Source: Saprospiraceae bacterium
GTDB lineage: Bacteria; Bacteroidota; Bacteroidia; Chitinophagales; Saprospiraceae
Direction: 5' to 3'
Length of the DNA: 64,000 bases
Assembly: GCA_020630735.1 (NCBI GenBank)
Contig: JAHDIP010000003.1
Location: 1 to 64,000 of the forward strand
Shown here: positions 54,611 to 62,768 of the stretch, one piece after another
Position numbering within the stretch: the stretch's first letter is position 1
Layout: every line of letters begins with the position of its first letter
Position numbers and translations under genes: made by a program
Notes under the pieces: model-generated
Seen by the model: only the letters and a program-made list of their open reading frames with translations
Told to the model about the DNA's origin: nothing
Database searches by the model: none

Positions 54611-55309
54611 ATGAGTTTATCACGAAAGTACGGGCGTACTTTTCACTATCCCTTTTCGCCTGGTACTACGAGTGACGACCGCATCAATCATAGTTATTGG
54701 GATGATGTTAGTCAGATCAAAGAAGTAGTACATACCGAAAAGCTAGATGGTGAAAATACTTGTCTCAATCAATACGGCGTATTTGCACGATCGCATGCAG
54801 CACCTACCCGCCACCCTTGGGCTAATTACCTCAAGGAACGATGGGAGTTGTTAAAAAACGACTTAGGTGATTTAGAAATATTCGGAGAAAACCTTTACGC
54901 CATTCACTCCATACAGTATACCAATATCGAACAGCATTTTTATGTATTCGGTATTCGAGAGTTTGACAAATGGTTATCTTGGGACGAAGTAAAATTTTAT
55001 GCAGCAATGCTCGATTTTCCAACCGTGCCCGAACTAGCTTTTGTCGAACCATTAGATCAAGAAAATTTTGAGGAAGAAACCTTAAGTATTGTACAACGAG
55101 TTAGCACCTTTCAATCTATTGATCCATTTGAACAAAAAGAATGTTCAATGGAAGGCATTGTTTCTCGAAATGCAGCAGCATACACTGTCGAAGATTTTAA
55201 GAAAAATGTATTCAAATACGTCCGAAAAGATCATGTCAAAACAGATGAACATTGGACAAGGAATTGGAAACGGGCGGCACTAACCTGGGAAAAATCATGT
55301 GGCAAATAA
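54611..55309 (+). CDS. ATP-dependent RNA ligase (T4 Rnl2-like nucleotidyltransferase)
   Basis: 232 residues. The covalent nucleotidyltransferase motif I is EKLDGENT with the adenylated Lys44. Motif III-like LEIFGENLYAIHSIQY, motif IV SMEGIVSRN and motif V-like NVFKYVRKDHVKTDEHW follow. This set marks the RNA ligase family, which joins 5'-phosphate to 3'-OH ends using ATP. It is short, with no separate C-terminal domain. The next gene, an HD-Pnk, overlaps it by 13 bp and would prepare the ends. Together they form a plausible RNA-sealing pair. The natural substrate, perhaps cleaved tRNA, is inference. Confidence 0.83.
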   Translation: MSLSRKYGRTFHYPFSPGTTSDDRINHSYWDDVSQIKEVVHTEKLDGENTCLNQYGVFARSHAAPTRHPWANYLKERWELLKNDLGDLEIFGENLYAIHSIQYTNIEQHFYVFGIREFDKWLSWDEVKFYAAMLDFPTVPELAFVEPLDQENFEEETLSIVQRVSTFQSIDPFEQKECSMEGIVSRNAAAYTVEDFKKNVFKYVRKDHVKTDEHWTRNWKRAALTWEKSCGK

Positions 55310-56406
55310 ATGAACAACTAGACTGGGAATCTCTTCAAAATAGATTTGGATGGATTCAAGATATGGAAGGTGTTCCTCAAGATAAAATTTATCATGAGGA
55401 AGGTGATGTTGCTGTACATACAGAAATGGTGTTGAATGCTTTATTAGGTTTAGAAGAATTTCAGGCATTATCAGAGCAAGAACAACAGGTCTTGATCGCA
55501 GCAGCTTTATTGCATGATGTTGAAAAACGTTCTACAACAGTAATCGAAGAAGACGGTCGAATTTCATCAAAAGGGCATGCTCGAAAAGGAGAATATACCG
55601 CACGTTCTATTTTGTATGAAAATTTAGCTACACCATTTTACATCAAAGAAGCCATTGCCAAATTAGTCCGTCACCATGGCTTACCAATTTGGATTTTAGA
55701 GAAACCTGATCCACAGAAGGCATTGTTGAAAGCAAGTTTGGAGGTGGATACTAAACTCCTTACGATATTGGCTAAAGCCGATATACTTGGTCGAATTTGT
55801 GCAGACCAAAAAGAACAATTGTATCGGGTAGCATTATTTGAAGAATTTTGTAAGGAACATGACTGCTTCGGAAAGGCTAGAACTTTTCCATCAGATATGG
55901 CACGTTTTGTTTATTTTCAAAAAACAGATAGTTCCCCCGATTATGTTCCTTTTGAAAAGGACATCTTTGAAGTAGTAATCATGTCTGCTATTCCAGGTTC
56001 TGGCAAAGACACCTACATCAAAACGCACTACAAGGATTGGCCCGTTGTTTCCTTAGATGATATTCGACGAAAGTGGAAGATTAGCCCAACAGATAAAAAG
56101 GCGAATGGGAGAGTAGTTCAAGAAGCAAAAGAACAGGCTAGAGTTTTTCTTCGAGCTAAAAAATCGTTCATTTGGAATGCTACAAATATTACTCGTACCA
56201 TGCGTCAACAACTGATTGACTTATTTTATACCTACAAGGCAAAAGTGAGAATCGTTTACATCGAAGTACCGTACAAGCAATTATTAATTCAAAATCAAAA
56301 CAGAAATTATCCCGTTCCTGTAAAGGTCTTGAATAAAATGATTACCAAATTAGAAATCCCTGCTCATTGGGAAGCTCCCATTGTTGAGTATAGGTACACA
56401 GATTAA
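55297..56406 (+). CDS. HD-Pnk: HD phosphohydrolase fused to polynucleotide kinase
   Basis: 369 residues from ATG 55297, overlapping the ligase stop by 13 bp; ATG 55252 is possible but would overlap by 58. The HD domain (about 1-200) has VHTEMVLNALLG, ALLHDVEKRST (H73-D74) and HARKGEYTARSI/VRHHGLPIW. The kinase domain (about 223-369) starts with the P-loop IPGSGKDT (Lys237), then VVSLDDIRRKW and NATNITRTMRQQLIDLF. The same arrangement is known from HD-Pnk of Runella slithyformis, which removes 2',3'-cyclic phosphates and phosphorylates 5'-OH ends. It therefore heals broken RNA ends for the ligase. Confidence 0.87.
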   Translation: MWQINEQLDWESLQNRFGWIQDMEGVPQDKIYHEEGDVAVHTEMVLNALLGLEEFQALSEQEQQVLIAAALLHDVEKRSTTVIEEDGRISSKGHARKGEYTARSILYENLATPFYIKEAIAKLVRHHGLPIWILEKPDPQKALLKASLEVDTKLLTILAKADILGRICADQKEQLYRVALFEEFCKEHDCFGKARTFPSDMARFVYFQKTDSSPDYVPFEKDIFEVVIMSAIPGSGKDTYIKTHYKDWPVVSLDDIRRKWKISPTDKKANGRVVQEAKEQARVFLRAKKSFIWNATNITRTMRQQLIDLFYTYKAKVRIVYIEVPYKQLLIQNQNRNYPVPVKVLNKMITKLEIPAHWEAPIVEYRYTD

Positions 56407-56533
56407 GCAGATAATAAAGCGGATTTATACGGATTCTTTATGCTTATGTATGAACAATCCGTATATATCTGTTATACATTCTGTTCAAACCTGTGTTATT
56501 AATAAACAGCTTCCTTATATTGTAAGGAATGCT

Positions 56534-56541
56534 TACCTTTG
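56534..56541 (+). promoter_or_regulatory. -7 box of prfC
   Basis: TACCTTTG lies 27 nt before ATG 56568. Confidence 0.55.
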
Positions 56542-56567
56542 CACGTCAATTCAGATAAATTGAAATA

Positions 56568-58148
56568 ATGAGTATACTTAAAGAAATAGAGAAGCGTAAA
56601 ACCTTTGGAATTATCAGTCACCCAGATGCGGGGAAAACGACATTAACCGAAAAGTTACTCCTTTTTGGTGGTGCGATACAGGTAGCTGGGGCGGTAAAGT
56701 CGAACAAGATTAAGCGAAGTGCTACATCTGATTTTATGGAAATAGAACGACAGCGTGGTATCTCCGTAGCAACTTCTGTAATGGCTTTCGAATATCGGGG
56801 GATGAAAATCAATATTTTGGATACGCCTGGTCACCAAGATTTTGCAGAAGATACCTACCGTACCCTTACAGCAGTAGATAGCGTAATCGTGGTAATTGAT
56901 GTGGCGAAAGGGGTGGAGATTCAGACAGAAAAACTGGTAAGTGTTTGTCGAATGCGGAATACGCCGATTATTGTTTTTATCAATAAGTTGGATCGTGAAG
57001 GAAAAGATGGATTCGATCTGATAGACGAAGTGGAACAAAAATTAGGTATAAAAGTACGTCCATTGAGTTGGCCTATCGGAATGGGACAGCGTTTTAAAGG
57101 AGTATACAATTTGTACGAAAAAAAGATATGTTTATTTAACCCACATGGAAAACAAACAGAAGAAGACACAATAGAAATTAGCGATTTATCGGATGAACGC
57201 CTAGATGAATTGGTTGGCGAAGCTGCTGCAAATGAGTTGCGAGAAGAAGTTAATTTGATCGAAGAGGTTTATGATACCTTTGATCCAGAAGTATATAAAA
57301 AAGGAGAAATTTCTCCTGTCTTTTTTGGCTCGGCTTTGAATAATTTTGGAGTGAAAGAAATGCTTGATTGTTTTGTGGAGATTGCACCAAATCCATTGCC
57401 ACGTATTACAGAAGAACGTATCGTCGATCCAGAAGAAGATAAGTTTGCTGGCTTTGTGTTTAAAATCCATGCAAATATGGATCCGAAGCACCGAGACCGT
57501 ATAGCTTTCTTACGAGTCTGTTCAGGAAAGTTTGAACGAAATACCAATTACTTGCATGTTCGTCAAAACCGTAAAATGAAGTTCTCTAATCCAACTGCAT
57601 TTATGGCTTCCAAAAAATCAGTTATTGATGAAGCTTACCCAGGAGATATTGTGGGTTTGTATGATTCAGGAAACTTTAAAATTGGTGATACGGTTACAGC
57701 AGGAGAAATTTTGCATTTTAAAGGTATACCAAGTTTTTCACCAGAACAATTCCGATATGTTACCAATGCTGACCCGATGAAATCGAAGCAGTTAGCCAAA
57801 GGTTTGGAACAACTCATGGACGAAGGGGTAGCACAGTTATTTACCAAAGAATTAAACAATCGAAAAATTATTGGAACAGTTGGAGCCTTACAATTTGAAG
57901 TGATCCAATATCGGTTGAAAAATGAGTATGGTGCGTCGTGTACGTATGAACACCTAAATTTGCACAAAGCTTGTTGGGTAAGTTGTGATGATCCTGAAGA
58001 ACTAAAAGCTTTTCGTACTCGTCGAAAAAGAGATTTAGCTTTAGACAAATATGGTCAACTTGTTTTCTTAGCAGAGTCTGCTTGGGCAATGAAAATGGTG
58101 CAAGATAATTTCCCTAAAATTCAATTGCACTTTAAGTCAGAGTTTTAA
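56568..58148 (+). CDS. prfC: Peptide chain release factor 3
   Basis: 526 residues, the normal RF3 length. The GTPase domain shows IISHPDAGKTTLTEKLLLFGGAIQ (P-loop), RQRGISVATSVM (switch I), DTPGHQDFAEDTYRTL (G3) and NKLDREGKD (G4). RF3-type domains II and III follow (FFGSALNNFGVKEMLD; FVFKIHANMDPKHRDRIAFLR; the VGALQFEVIQYRLKNEY end). It recycles RF1 and RF2 from ribosomes after termination and helps quality control. It has its own promoter 150 bp past HD-Pnk. The identification is secure. Confidence 0.95.
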   Translation: MSILKEIEKRKTFGIISHPDAGKTTLTEKLLLFGGAIQVAGAVKSNKIKRSATSDFMEIERQRGISVATSVMAFEYRGMKINILDTPGHQDFAEDTYRTLTAVDSVIVVIDVAKGVEIQTEKLVSVCRMRNTPIIVFINKLDREGKDGFDLIDEVEQKLGIKVRPLSWPIGMGQRFKGVYNLYEKKICLFNPHGKQTEEDTIEISDLSDERLDELVGEAAANELREEVNLIEEVYDTFDPEVYKKGEISPVFFGSALNNFGVKEMLDCFVEIAPNPLPRITEERIVDPEEDKFAGFVFKIHANMDPKHRDRIAFLRVCSGKFERNTNYLHVRQNRKMKFSNPTAFMASKKSVIDEAYPGDIVGLYDSGNFKIGDTVTAGEILHFKGIPSFSPEQFRYVTNADPMKSKQLAKGLEQLMDEGVAQLFTKELNNRKIIGTVGALQFEVIQYRLKNEYGASCTYEHLNLHKACWVSCDDPEELKAFRTRRKRDLALDKYGQLVFLAESAWAMKMVQDNFPKIQLHFKSEF

Positions 58149-58226
58149 GCAATTAAAATGTAAATGAAAGTTAAAATGAACATGGAGTAGAAGGTAGAAT
58201 AGGTAGAAGATAAAGTTGTCTTAATA

Positions 58227-58393
58227 TTAAGTAACGGGTAAAAAATAAGTTCCGCATTTTGGCTATAGAATTTTTGAGTTTAGATAAGGAGAAAAACGCA
58301 GTGATAGCCCAGCTATCACGAGTATTTTCGACGAAATATTAACTCTAAAATACCAGCCACAAATCGGGAAGTTATTATTTGACCGTTACTAAG
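58227..58393. repeat. Palindromic intergenic element, full copy (E)
   Basis: The ends are TTAAGTAACGGGTAAA and GACCGTTACTAA. Arms of about 70 bp mirror each other imperfectly around the perfect centre GTGATAGC-CCA-GCTATCAC (58301-58319). Related copies are at 9866, 13619, 17512, 19584 and 45761. Confidence 0.75.
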
Positions 58394-58526
58394 GATGTTT
58401 CTTTAAAGAAAGGACTGTCGGAAAATGCAATTGACAAATAGATGAAAATAACTAAATTTTGTAAACAGTATTATAAAGTAGACGTATTAAGTAGCGGGAA
58501 GCTTGGACAAATACTAAAGCGTAGGC

Positions 58527-58609
58527 TTGATTCGATGAATCAAAGAGCGATTAAAGTTTATTTGTTCTAGCGTTTTTTTTTCTTTTTTTTGGCGATGAAA
58601 AAAAAGAAA
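58527..58609. repeat. Two further hairpins in the prfC-glyS gap
   Basis: TTGATTC-GAT-GAATCAA (58527-58543) is a perfect small hairpin. TTTCTTTTTTTT (58579-58590) pairs perfectly with AAAAAAAAGAAA (58598-58609). A GC-rich segment with AGCCGGCT follows. The 630-bp gap contains this, element E and no supported gene. Confidence 0.6.
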
Positions 58610-58778
58610 GCCTAGCCGGCTTGAGGCGGATACCAAGAGTTTTAAAACGAATACTAATATTTATAATTGAAAATGGATTGATGCGTTTAGTATAGAAGGA
58701 AAAATTTACCCCTTAGAACAGAACGATTTTTCAAGAAAACACGTATAAAGTAAAACACAATCATAAAAAATAGAAATT

Positions 58779-60347
58779 ATGTCTAAACAAGACGATAAAT
58801 TTAAGCAGTTAGTCTCCCATTGTAAGGAGTACGGTTTTATTTTTCAATCAAGTGAAATATATGATGGATTGAGTGCCGCTTACGATTATGGTCCTTATGG
58901 TGTCGAACTAAAAAATAATATCAAATCGTACTGGTGGAAATCAATGGTATTGATGCACCAAAATATTGTAGGTTTAGATGCTGCCATTTTTATGGAACCT
59001 CGTACCTGGAAAGCTTCTGGTCACGTTGATGCGTTTAATGATCCGATGATTGATAATAAGGATTCTAAAAAACGTTACCGTGCTGATGTATTGGTCGAGA
59101 ACTATATAGATAAAATTGAAGGAAAAATCAATAAAGAGATCACGAAAGCTAAAAAGCGTTTTGGTGATGCCTTCAATGAAGAAGAGTTTCGCTCGACCAA
59201 TCAACGGGTGTTGAATAATCAGGAAAAGATGGATACCATTGCAAAGCGTTTGGCTAATGGTATGCGTGATAACAATCTTGCTGATGTAAAAGCATTGATC
59301 GAAGAATTAGAAATTGCTTGCCCAGTAAGTGGTTCTCGAAATTGGACAGAAGTGCGTCAATTTAATTTGATGTTTTCTACGCAGTTGGGTAATATTTCGG
59401 GCGAGGCAGGTAAGCTTTATCTTCGCCCAGAAACGGCGCAAGGTATTTTTGTCAATTTTTTGAATGTACAAAAAAGCACACGCCAAAAAATTCCGTTTGG
59501 TATTGCACAGATTGGTAAGGCATTCAGAAACGAGATTGTTGCCCGACAGTTTATTTTCCGTATGCGTGAGTTTGAACAAATGGAAATGCAATTTTTTGTT
59601 CAGCCTGGTGAAGAAATGAAATGGTACAAGTACTGGAAAGATGCTCGTATGAAATGGCACCAAGCAATTGGTACACCTGCGGACAAGCTTCGTTTCCACG
59701 ACCACGATAATTTAGCGCATTATGCGAATGCAGCAGTTGACATTCAATTTGATTTTCCTTTTGGTTTCAAAGAATTAGAAGGTATTCACTCTCGTACCGA
59801 TTTTGACTTGACGCAACACCAAGAACTTTCTGGTAGAAAACTTCAATACTTCGATCCAGAGCGAGAAGAAAGTTATGTGCCTTATGTAGTGGAAACATCT
59901 ATTGGTTGCGACCGAATGTTCTTGGCTGTTATGAGTCAAGCATTACAGGAAGAAGTAGTACCTGATGCAAAAGGAAATGATTCGACCAGAACAGTTCTAA
60001 AGATTCATCCAGCTTTAGCACCAGTGAAGTGTACTGTTCTACCATTAGTTAAAAACAAAGAGGTATTGACGACTAAAGCTAAAGAAATATTTAATCAATT
60101 AAAGTTCTCCTTCAATTGTCAGTATGATGAGAAAGATGCGATTGGTCGTCGTTACCGTCGTCAAGATGCAATTGGTACACCGTATTGTATTACGGTTGAC
60201 TTTGATACCTTAGAAGATAATACCGTTACGATTAGAGATAGAGATACCTTGAAACAGGAGCGTATTTCGATTTCTGAAATAGAAAATATTGTAAAAGAGA
60301 AGATAGATATGAAGCAATTGTTTCACGAAACAGAAACGGTAGCTTAA
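58779..60347 (+). CDS. glyS: Glycyl-tRNA synthetase (homodimeric class II)
   Basis: 522 residues. The class II core includes the N-terminal segment GFIFQSSEIYDGLSAAYDYGPYGVELKNNIK, motif 2 (GKAFRNEIVARQFIFRMREFEQMEMQFF), GIHSRTDFDLTQHQ and motif 3-like SIGCDRMFLAVM. The anticodon-binding domain at the end starts LAPVKCTVLPLVKNKE. It charges tRNA-Gly in the cytoplasm. This is the alpha2 form (glyQS-type single chain), normal for Bacteroidota. A 22-bp terminator hairpin follows. Confidence 0.95.
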   Translation: MSKQDDKFKQLVSHCKEYGFIFQSSEIYDGLSAAYDYGPYGVELKNNIKSYWWKSMVLMHQNIVGLDAAIFMEPRTWKASGHVDAFNDPMIDNKDSKKRYRADVLVENYIDKIEGKINKEITKAKKRFGDAFNEEEFRSTNQRVLNNQEKMDTIAKRLANGMRDNNLADVKALIEELEIACPVSGSRNWTEVRQFNLMFSTQLGNISGEAGKLYLRPETAQGIFVNFLNVQKSTRQKIPFGIAQIGKAFRNEIVARQFIFRMREFEQMEMQFFVQPGEEMKWYKYWKDARMKWHQAIGTPADKLRFHDHDNLAHYANAAVDIQFDFPFGFKELEGIHSRTDFDLTQHQELSGRKLQYFDPEREESYVPYVVETSIGCDRMFLAVMSQALQEEVVPDAKGNDSTRTVLKIHPALAPVKCTVLPLVKNKEVLTTKAKEIFNQLKFSFNCQYDEKDAIGRRYRRQDAIGTPYCITVDFDTLEDNTVTIRDRDTLKQERISISEIENIVKEKIDMKQLFHETETVA

Positions 60348-60360
60348 TCAAATCGAAAGT

Positions 60361-60408
60361 AGAAAAAGAAAACCCGCTTGGAGCAATCCAAGCGGGTTTT
60401 CTTTTTCT
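60361..60408. terminator. Very strong bidirectional terminator
   Basis: A perfect 22-bp stem (60361-60382 with 60387-60408) has a GCAA tetraloop. Its core is CCCGCTTGGA/TCCAAGCGGG with A- and T-rich outer arms. It separates glyS from the opposing gene at 60430. Confidence 0.95.
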
Positions 60409-60429
60409 ATCATTACAGTAAATAAAATT

Positions 60430-61158
60430 CTAAGTTGTTTTTGCACGCTCAATTTTATTAAGCAGTAAAGCTGCTTTCATCATAAAGTCTTCACGGTGTT
60501 GCATAAATTCTTCATGTACAACTAAAAGACGAACAGCATCTTCAGCAGCTGTTTTCGGTCTGATTTGTTTTGCAGCGATAGGGTGCAAACGATAATCAAG
60601 GTTATTAGACGAAACATAAGAACCATCAAAACGATAATTGGTAATGACGGACAACTTATTTAGAGAAAATAAGTAGTTTGTTTCTTGAGTGATATCCTTC
60701 TGAATGTCATTGATATGAATTCGTCTAAAGTCGACACCCATTTTTTCACACAAGAAAATATCACGTTTACCATCAAATGTTACTAAATCACGGATATCGT
60801 ATTTGCGAATATTTTTGTTGAAAAAATTACTTAAGTAACGTTTTGTGCCTCCGACTCTGTAGTAGAGATCTCCAAGTGGACGTTCGTCTAAGCGAAACTC
60901 TGGGTCATACTTGTTTTTTCTCATACTTCTCAGATTTACGACTTCTCTTACACGTTCTGTCGTATTTCCAAGGTCATCGATTTTTGAGTATACATTGACG
61001 ATATCAACGTCAACATTATTTGGGGTACTTTCAAGAAAAATTCGTCTGGTTCTTGGTTCATAAACAAGTAGAGAAGCCTCACTGATCACATAAAAATTAG
61101 GAGGACCACCATAGATGTTACCGTACTTGAGTTCCAGAAAAGCAATGTTGTTATTCAC
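60430..61158 (-). CDS. Conserved protein of unknown function, possibly exonuclease-like
   Basis: 242 residues, no signal peptide or membrane helix, so cytoplasmic. The spacing of FLELKYGNIYGGPP at the start, LVTFDGKRDIFLC in the middle (about 133-145) and TAAEDAVRLLVVHEEF near the end (about 208-223) resembles the three acidic motifs of DEDD 3'-5' exonucleases. The first motif has Glu where Asp is usual, and I cannot confirm the fold. It has its own -7 box 88 nt upstream (61246-61253). Likely a real, conserved gene. Confidence 0.65.
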   Translation of the reverse strand: MNNNIAFLELKYGNIYGGPPNFYVISEASLLVYEPRTRRIFLESTPNNVDVDIVNVYSKIDDLGNTTERVREVVNLRSMRKNKYDPEFRLDERPLGDLYYRVGGTKRYLSNFFNKNIRKYDIRDLVTFDGKRDIFLCEKMGVDFRRIHINDIQKDITQETNYLFSLNKLSVITNYRFDGSYVSSNNLDYRLHPIAAKQIRPKTAAEDAVRLLVVHEEFMQHREDFMMKAALLLNKIERAKTT

Positions 61159-61245
61159 GACCTGACATTAATAGTTGAAAAAAAGGGTTTTACTATATTT
61201 TGGCTTTTAAGCCTACTAATTCTATTTTTTGACGTATTCAAAGGG

Positions 61246-61253
61246 CAAAGGTA
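61246..61253 (-). promoter_or_regulatory. -7 box of the 242-residue gene
   Basis: TACCTTTG on the minus strand fits TAnnTTTG and gives a leader of about 80 nt before ATG 61158. The rest of the 61159-61457 gap holds nothing I can identify. Confidence 0.4.
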
Positions 61254-61457
61254 TCAAACTTAATAGCAATCTGTAACTATTGTGTTTGATTTTTTTATAA
61301 AAAAATGATTCATTACATCCTCATCTTCGATCAAATATCCAATAATATCGCCATTTTTTCAAAATACAGCGCGTAAAATAATAAAAATCAGCGATTAAAA
61401 GATAATATGTATCTGTATATCTCTAATTGGTAGACCAATTATGATGATTAACAAGGA

Positions 61458-62561
61458 TTAGTCAATTAAAAATCGACCGTTTTCGTATATTTTTTCATCA
61501 TCTGCATATATTTCGCCACCATTTTTCATGTTTCCAATCATATCCCAATGGATAGAAGATTCGTTTTTTCCGCCCGTTTGAAGATACGATTGTCCGATTG
61601 CCATATGAATCGTACCGCCAATCTTTTCATCAAAAAGTATATTCTTAGTAAAGGTATTGATATTATAATTGGTACCGATAGCTGCTTCACCAAATCTTCG
61701 TGTTCCTTTGATTTTGAAGATCTTATTGAGAAAGTCTTGTCCTCTTTTGGCTTCCCATTTTTCTATATACCCATTTTTGACCCATAATGTTACACCTTCC
61801 ACTTCTTGTCCCATATAAACTGCAGGAAAAGAAAAGTTGACCACCCCATTTACTGAGTTTTCAACAGGTGAAGTATATACTTCGCCAGATGGCATATTGG
61901 TTTGACCATCAGAGTTGATCCAAGTACGTTTTTTGGTTGAGAAAGAAATATCGATACCATCTCCTTTATATTGTACTTTATTTCTAGAGTTTAAGAGGTC
62001 TACAATTTTTTGCTGCGACTTTCTAACATCTAACCACTTTTGAATCGGATTTTTCGAAAACAAATTGCAAGCACCATAAACAAATTGCTCATATTCTTCG
62101 AGAGACATTCCTGCATTTTGAGCTGCCGCTAGAGTCGGGTACTGGCAAAGGTTTCGTTTGAGGTCTCGTGTAGCTGTTCGTTTAAAATACGTTTTGGAAA
62201 TACTACTTTGAGCCTGCGACGCTATTTTTACTTTAGAAGCGTCAAGGCCATTTTGTCCTTTTAGGTTGAACGGTGCACGTATGTATAAGTAGGCATCAAA
62301 TTCCTCCATTGCTTTTTTATAAAGAGGAGATATTTGCTTTAATTGTTTTTTGCCTGCTTCTGTGTAAAATATTCGTTCTTTCTCTCTAAAACTCAGATCG
62401 GTTTCTACTAGAAGAGCTCCTGCTTTGAGTGCTTCACGATAGACCTCTCTTACTAGTGGCTCTGCCAATGTTGTTGTTTTGACAAATAGCCGATCACCTT
62501 TTTTGATTTCAAGGCAATAGCGCACTAACAATTCGGCGTATTTAGAAAGTATACTTTTCAT
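61458..62561 (-). CDS. M29-family aminopeptidase (AmpS/PepS type)
   Basis: 367 residues from ATG 62561; the frame continues upstream to 62594 but the family begins at the MKSILSKYAELLVRYCLEIKKGD segment. Motifs of thermophilic-type aminopeptidase M29 are visible: VKTTTLAEPLVREVYREALKAGA, FPAVYMGQEVEGVTLWVKNGYIEKWEA, FGEAAIGTNYNINTFTKNILFDEKIGGTIHMAIGQSY and SIHWDMIGNMKNGGEIYADDE. These carry the two-metal ligands (E, H, D). It is cytoplasmic and trims N-terminal residues from peptides. A hairpin array lies between it and hflX. Confidence 0.9.
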   Translation of the reverse strand: MKSILSKYAELLVRYCLEIKKGDRLFVKTTTLAEPLVREVYREALKAGALLVETDLSFREKERIFYTEAGKKQLKQISPLYKKAMEEFDAYLYIRAPFNLKGQNGLDASKVKIASQAQSSISKTYFKRTATRDLKRNLCQYPTLAAAQNAGMSLEEYEQFVYGACNLFSKNPIQKWLDVRKSQQKIVDLLNSRNKVQYKGDGIDISFSTKKRTWINSDGQTNMPSGEVYTSPVENSVNGVVNFSFPAVYMGQEVEGVTLWVKNGYIEKWEAKRGQDFLNKIFKIKGTRRFGEAAIGTNYNINTFTKNILFDEKIGGTIHMAIGQSYLQTGGKNESSIHWDMIGNMKNGGEIYADDEKIYENGRFLID

Positions 62562-62763
62562 TTGTTTAAAATTTACTTTAAGTCCAAAAAGCAACCCAAT
62601 CTGCTAAGCGTAGTTTGCAACTACGCTTGACTATTTCGCTGTTTCTAACAGCACCTTTAGCACGATGCTAAAAGAATGATTCGTTTTAATCATTCCTTTG
62701 TGTGCCTGCCTGTCGCAGACAGGTTTAAGGCTTAATCATGGACGTTTCATTTGTTTAAAATTT
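62556..62763. repeat. 19-bp direct repeats flanking a four-hairpin array
   Basis: TTTCATTTGTTTAAAATTT occurs exactly at 62556-62574 and at 62745-62763. Between them are four perfect hairpins: 62606-62628 (10-bp stem AAGCGTAGTT), 62656-62672 (7-bp TTTAGCA), 62674-62695 (8-bp GAATGATT) and 62709-62723 (6-bp CCTGTC, with an outer GCCT/AGGC pair). The left repeat includes the start codon of the aminopeptidase gene, so the right one duplicates its leader and ATG. Confidence 0.75.
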
Positions 62764-62768
62764 TTGTC

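Noticed and set aside
62606-62731. tRNA or CRISPR-like array
   Set aside because: The four hairpins differ in sequence and spacing, have no cloverleaf and no constant repeat with unique spacers.
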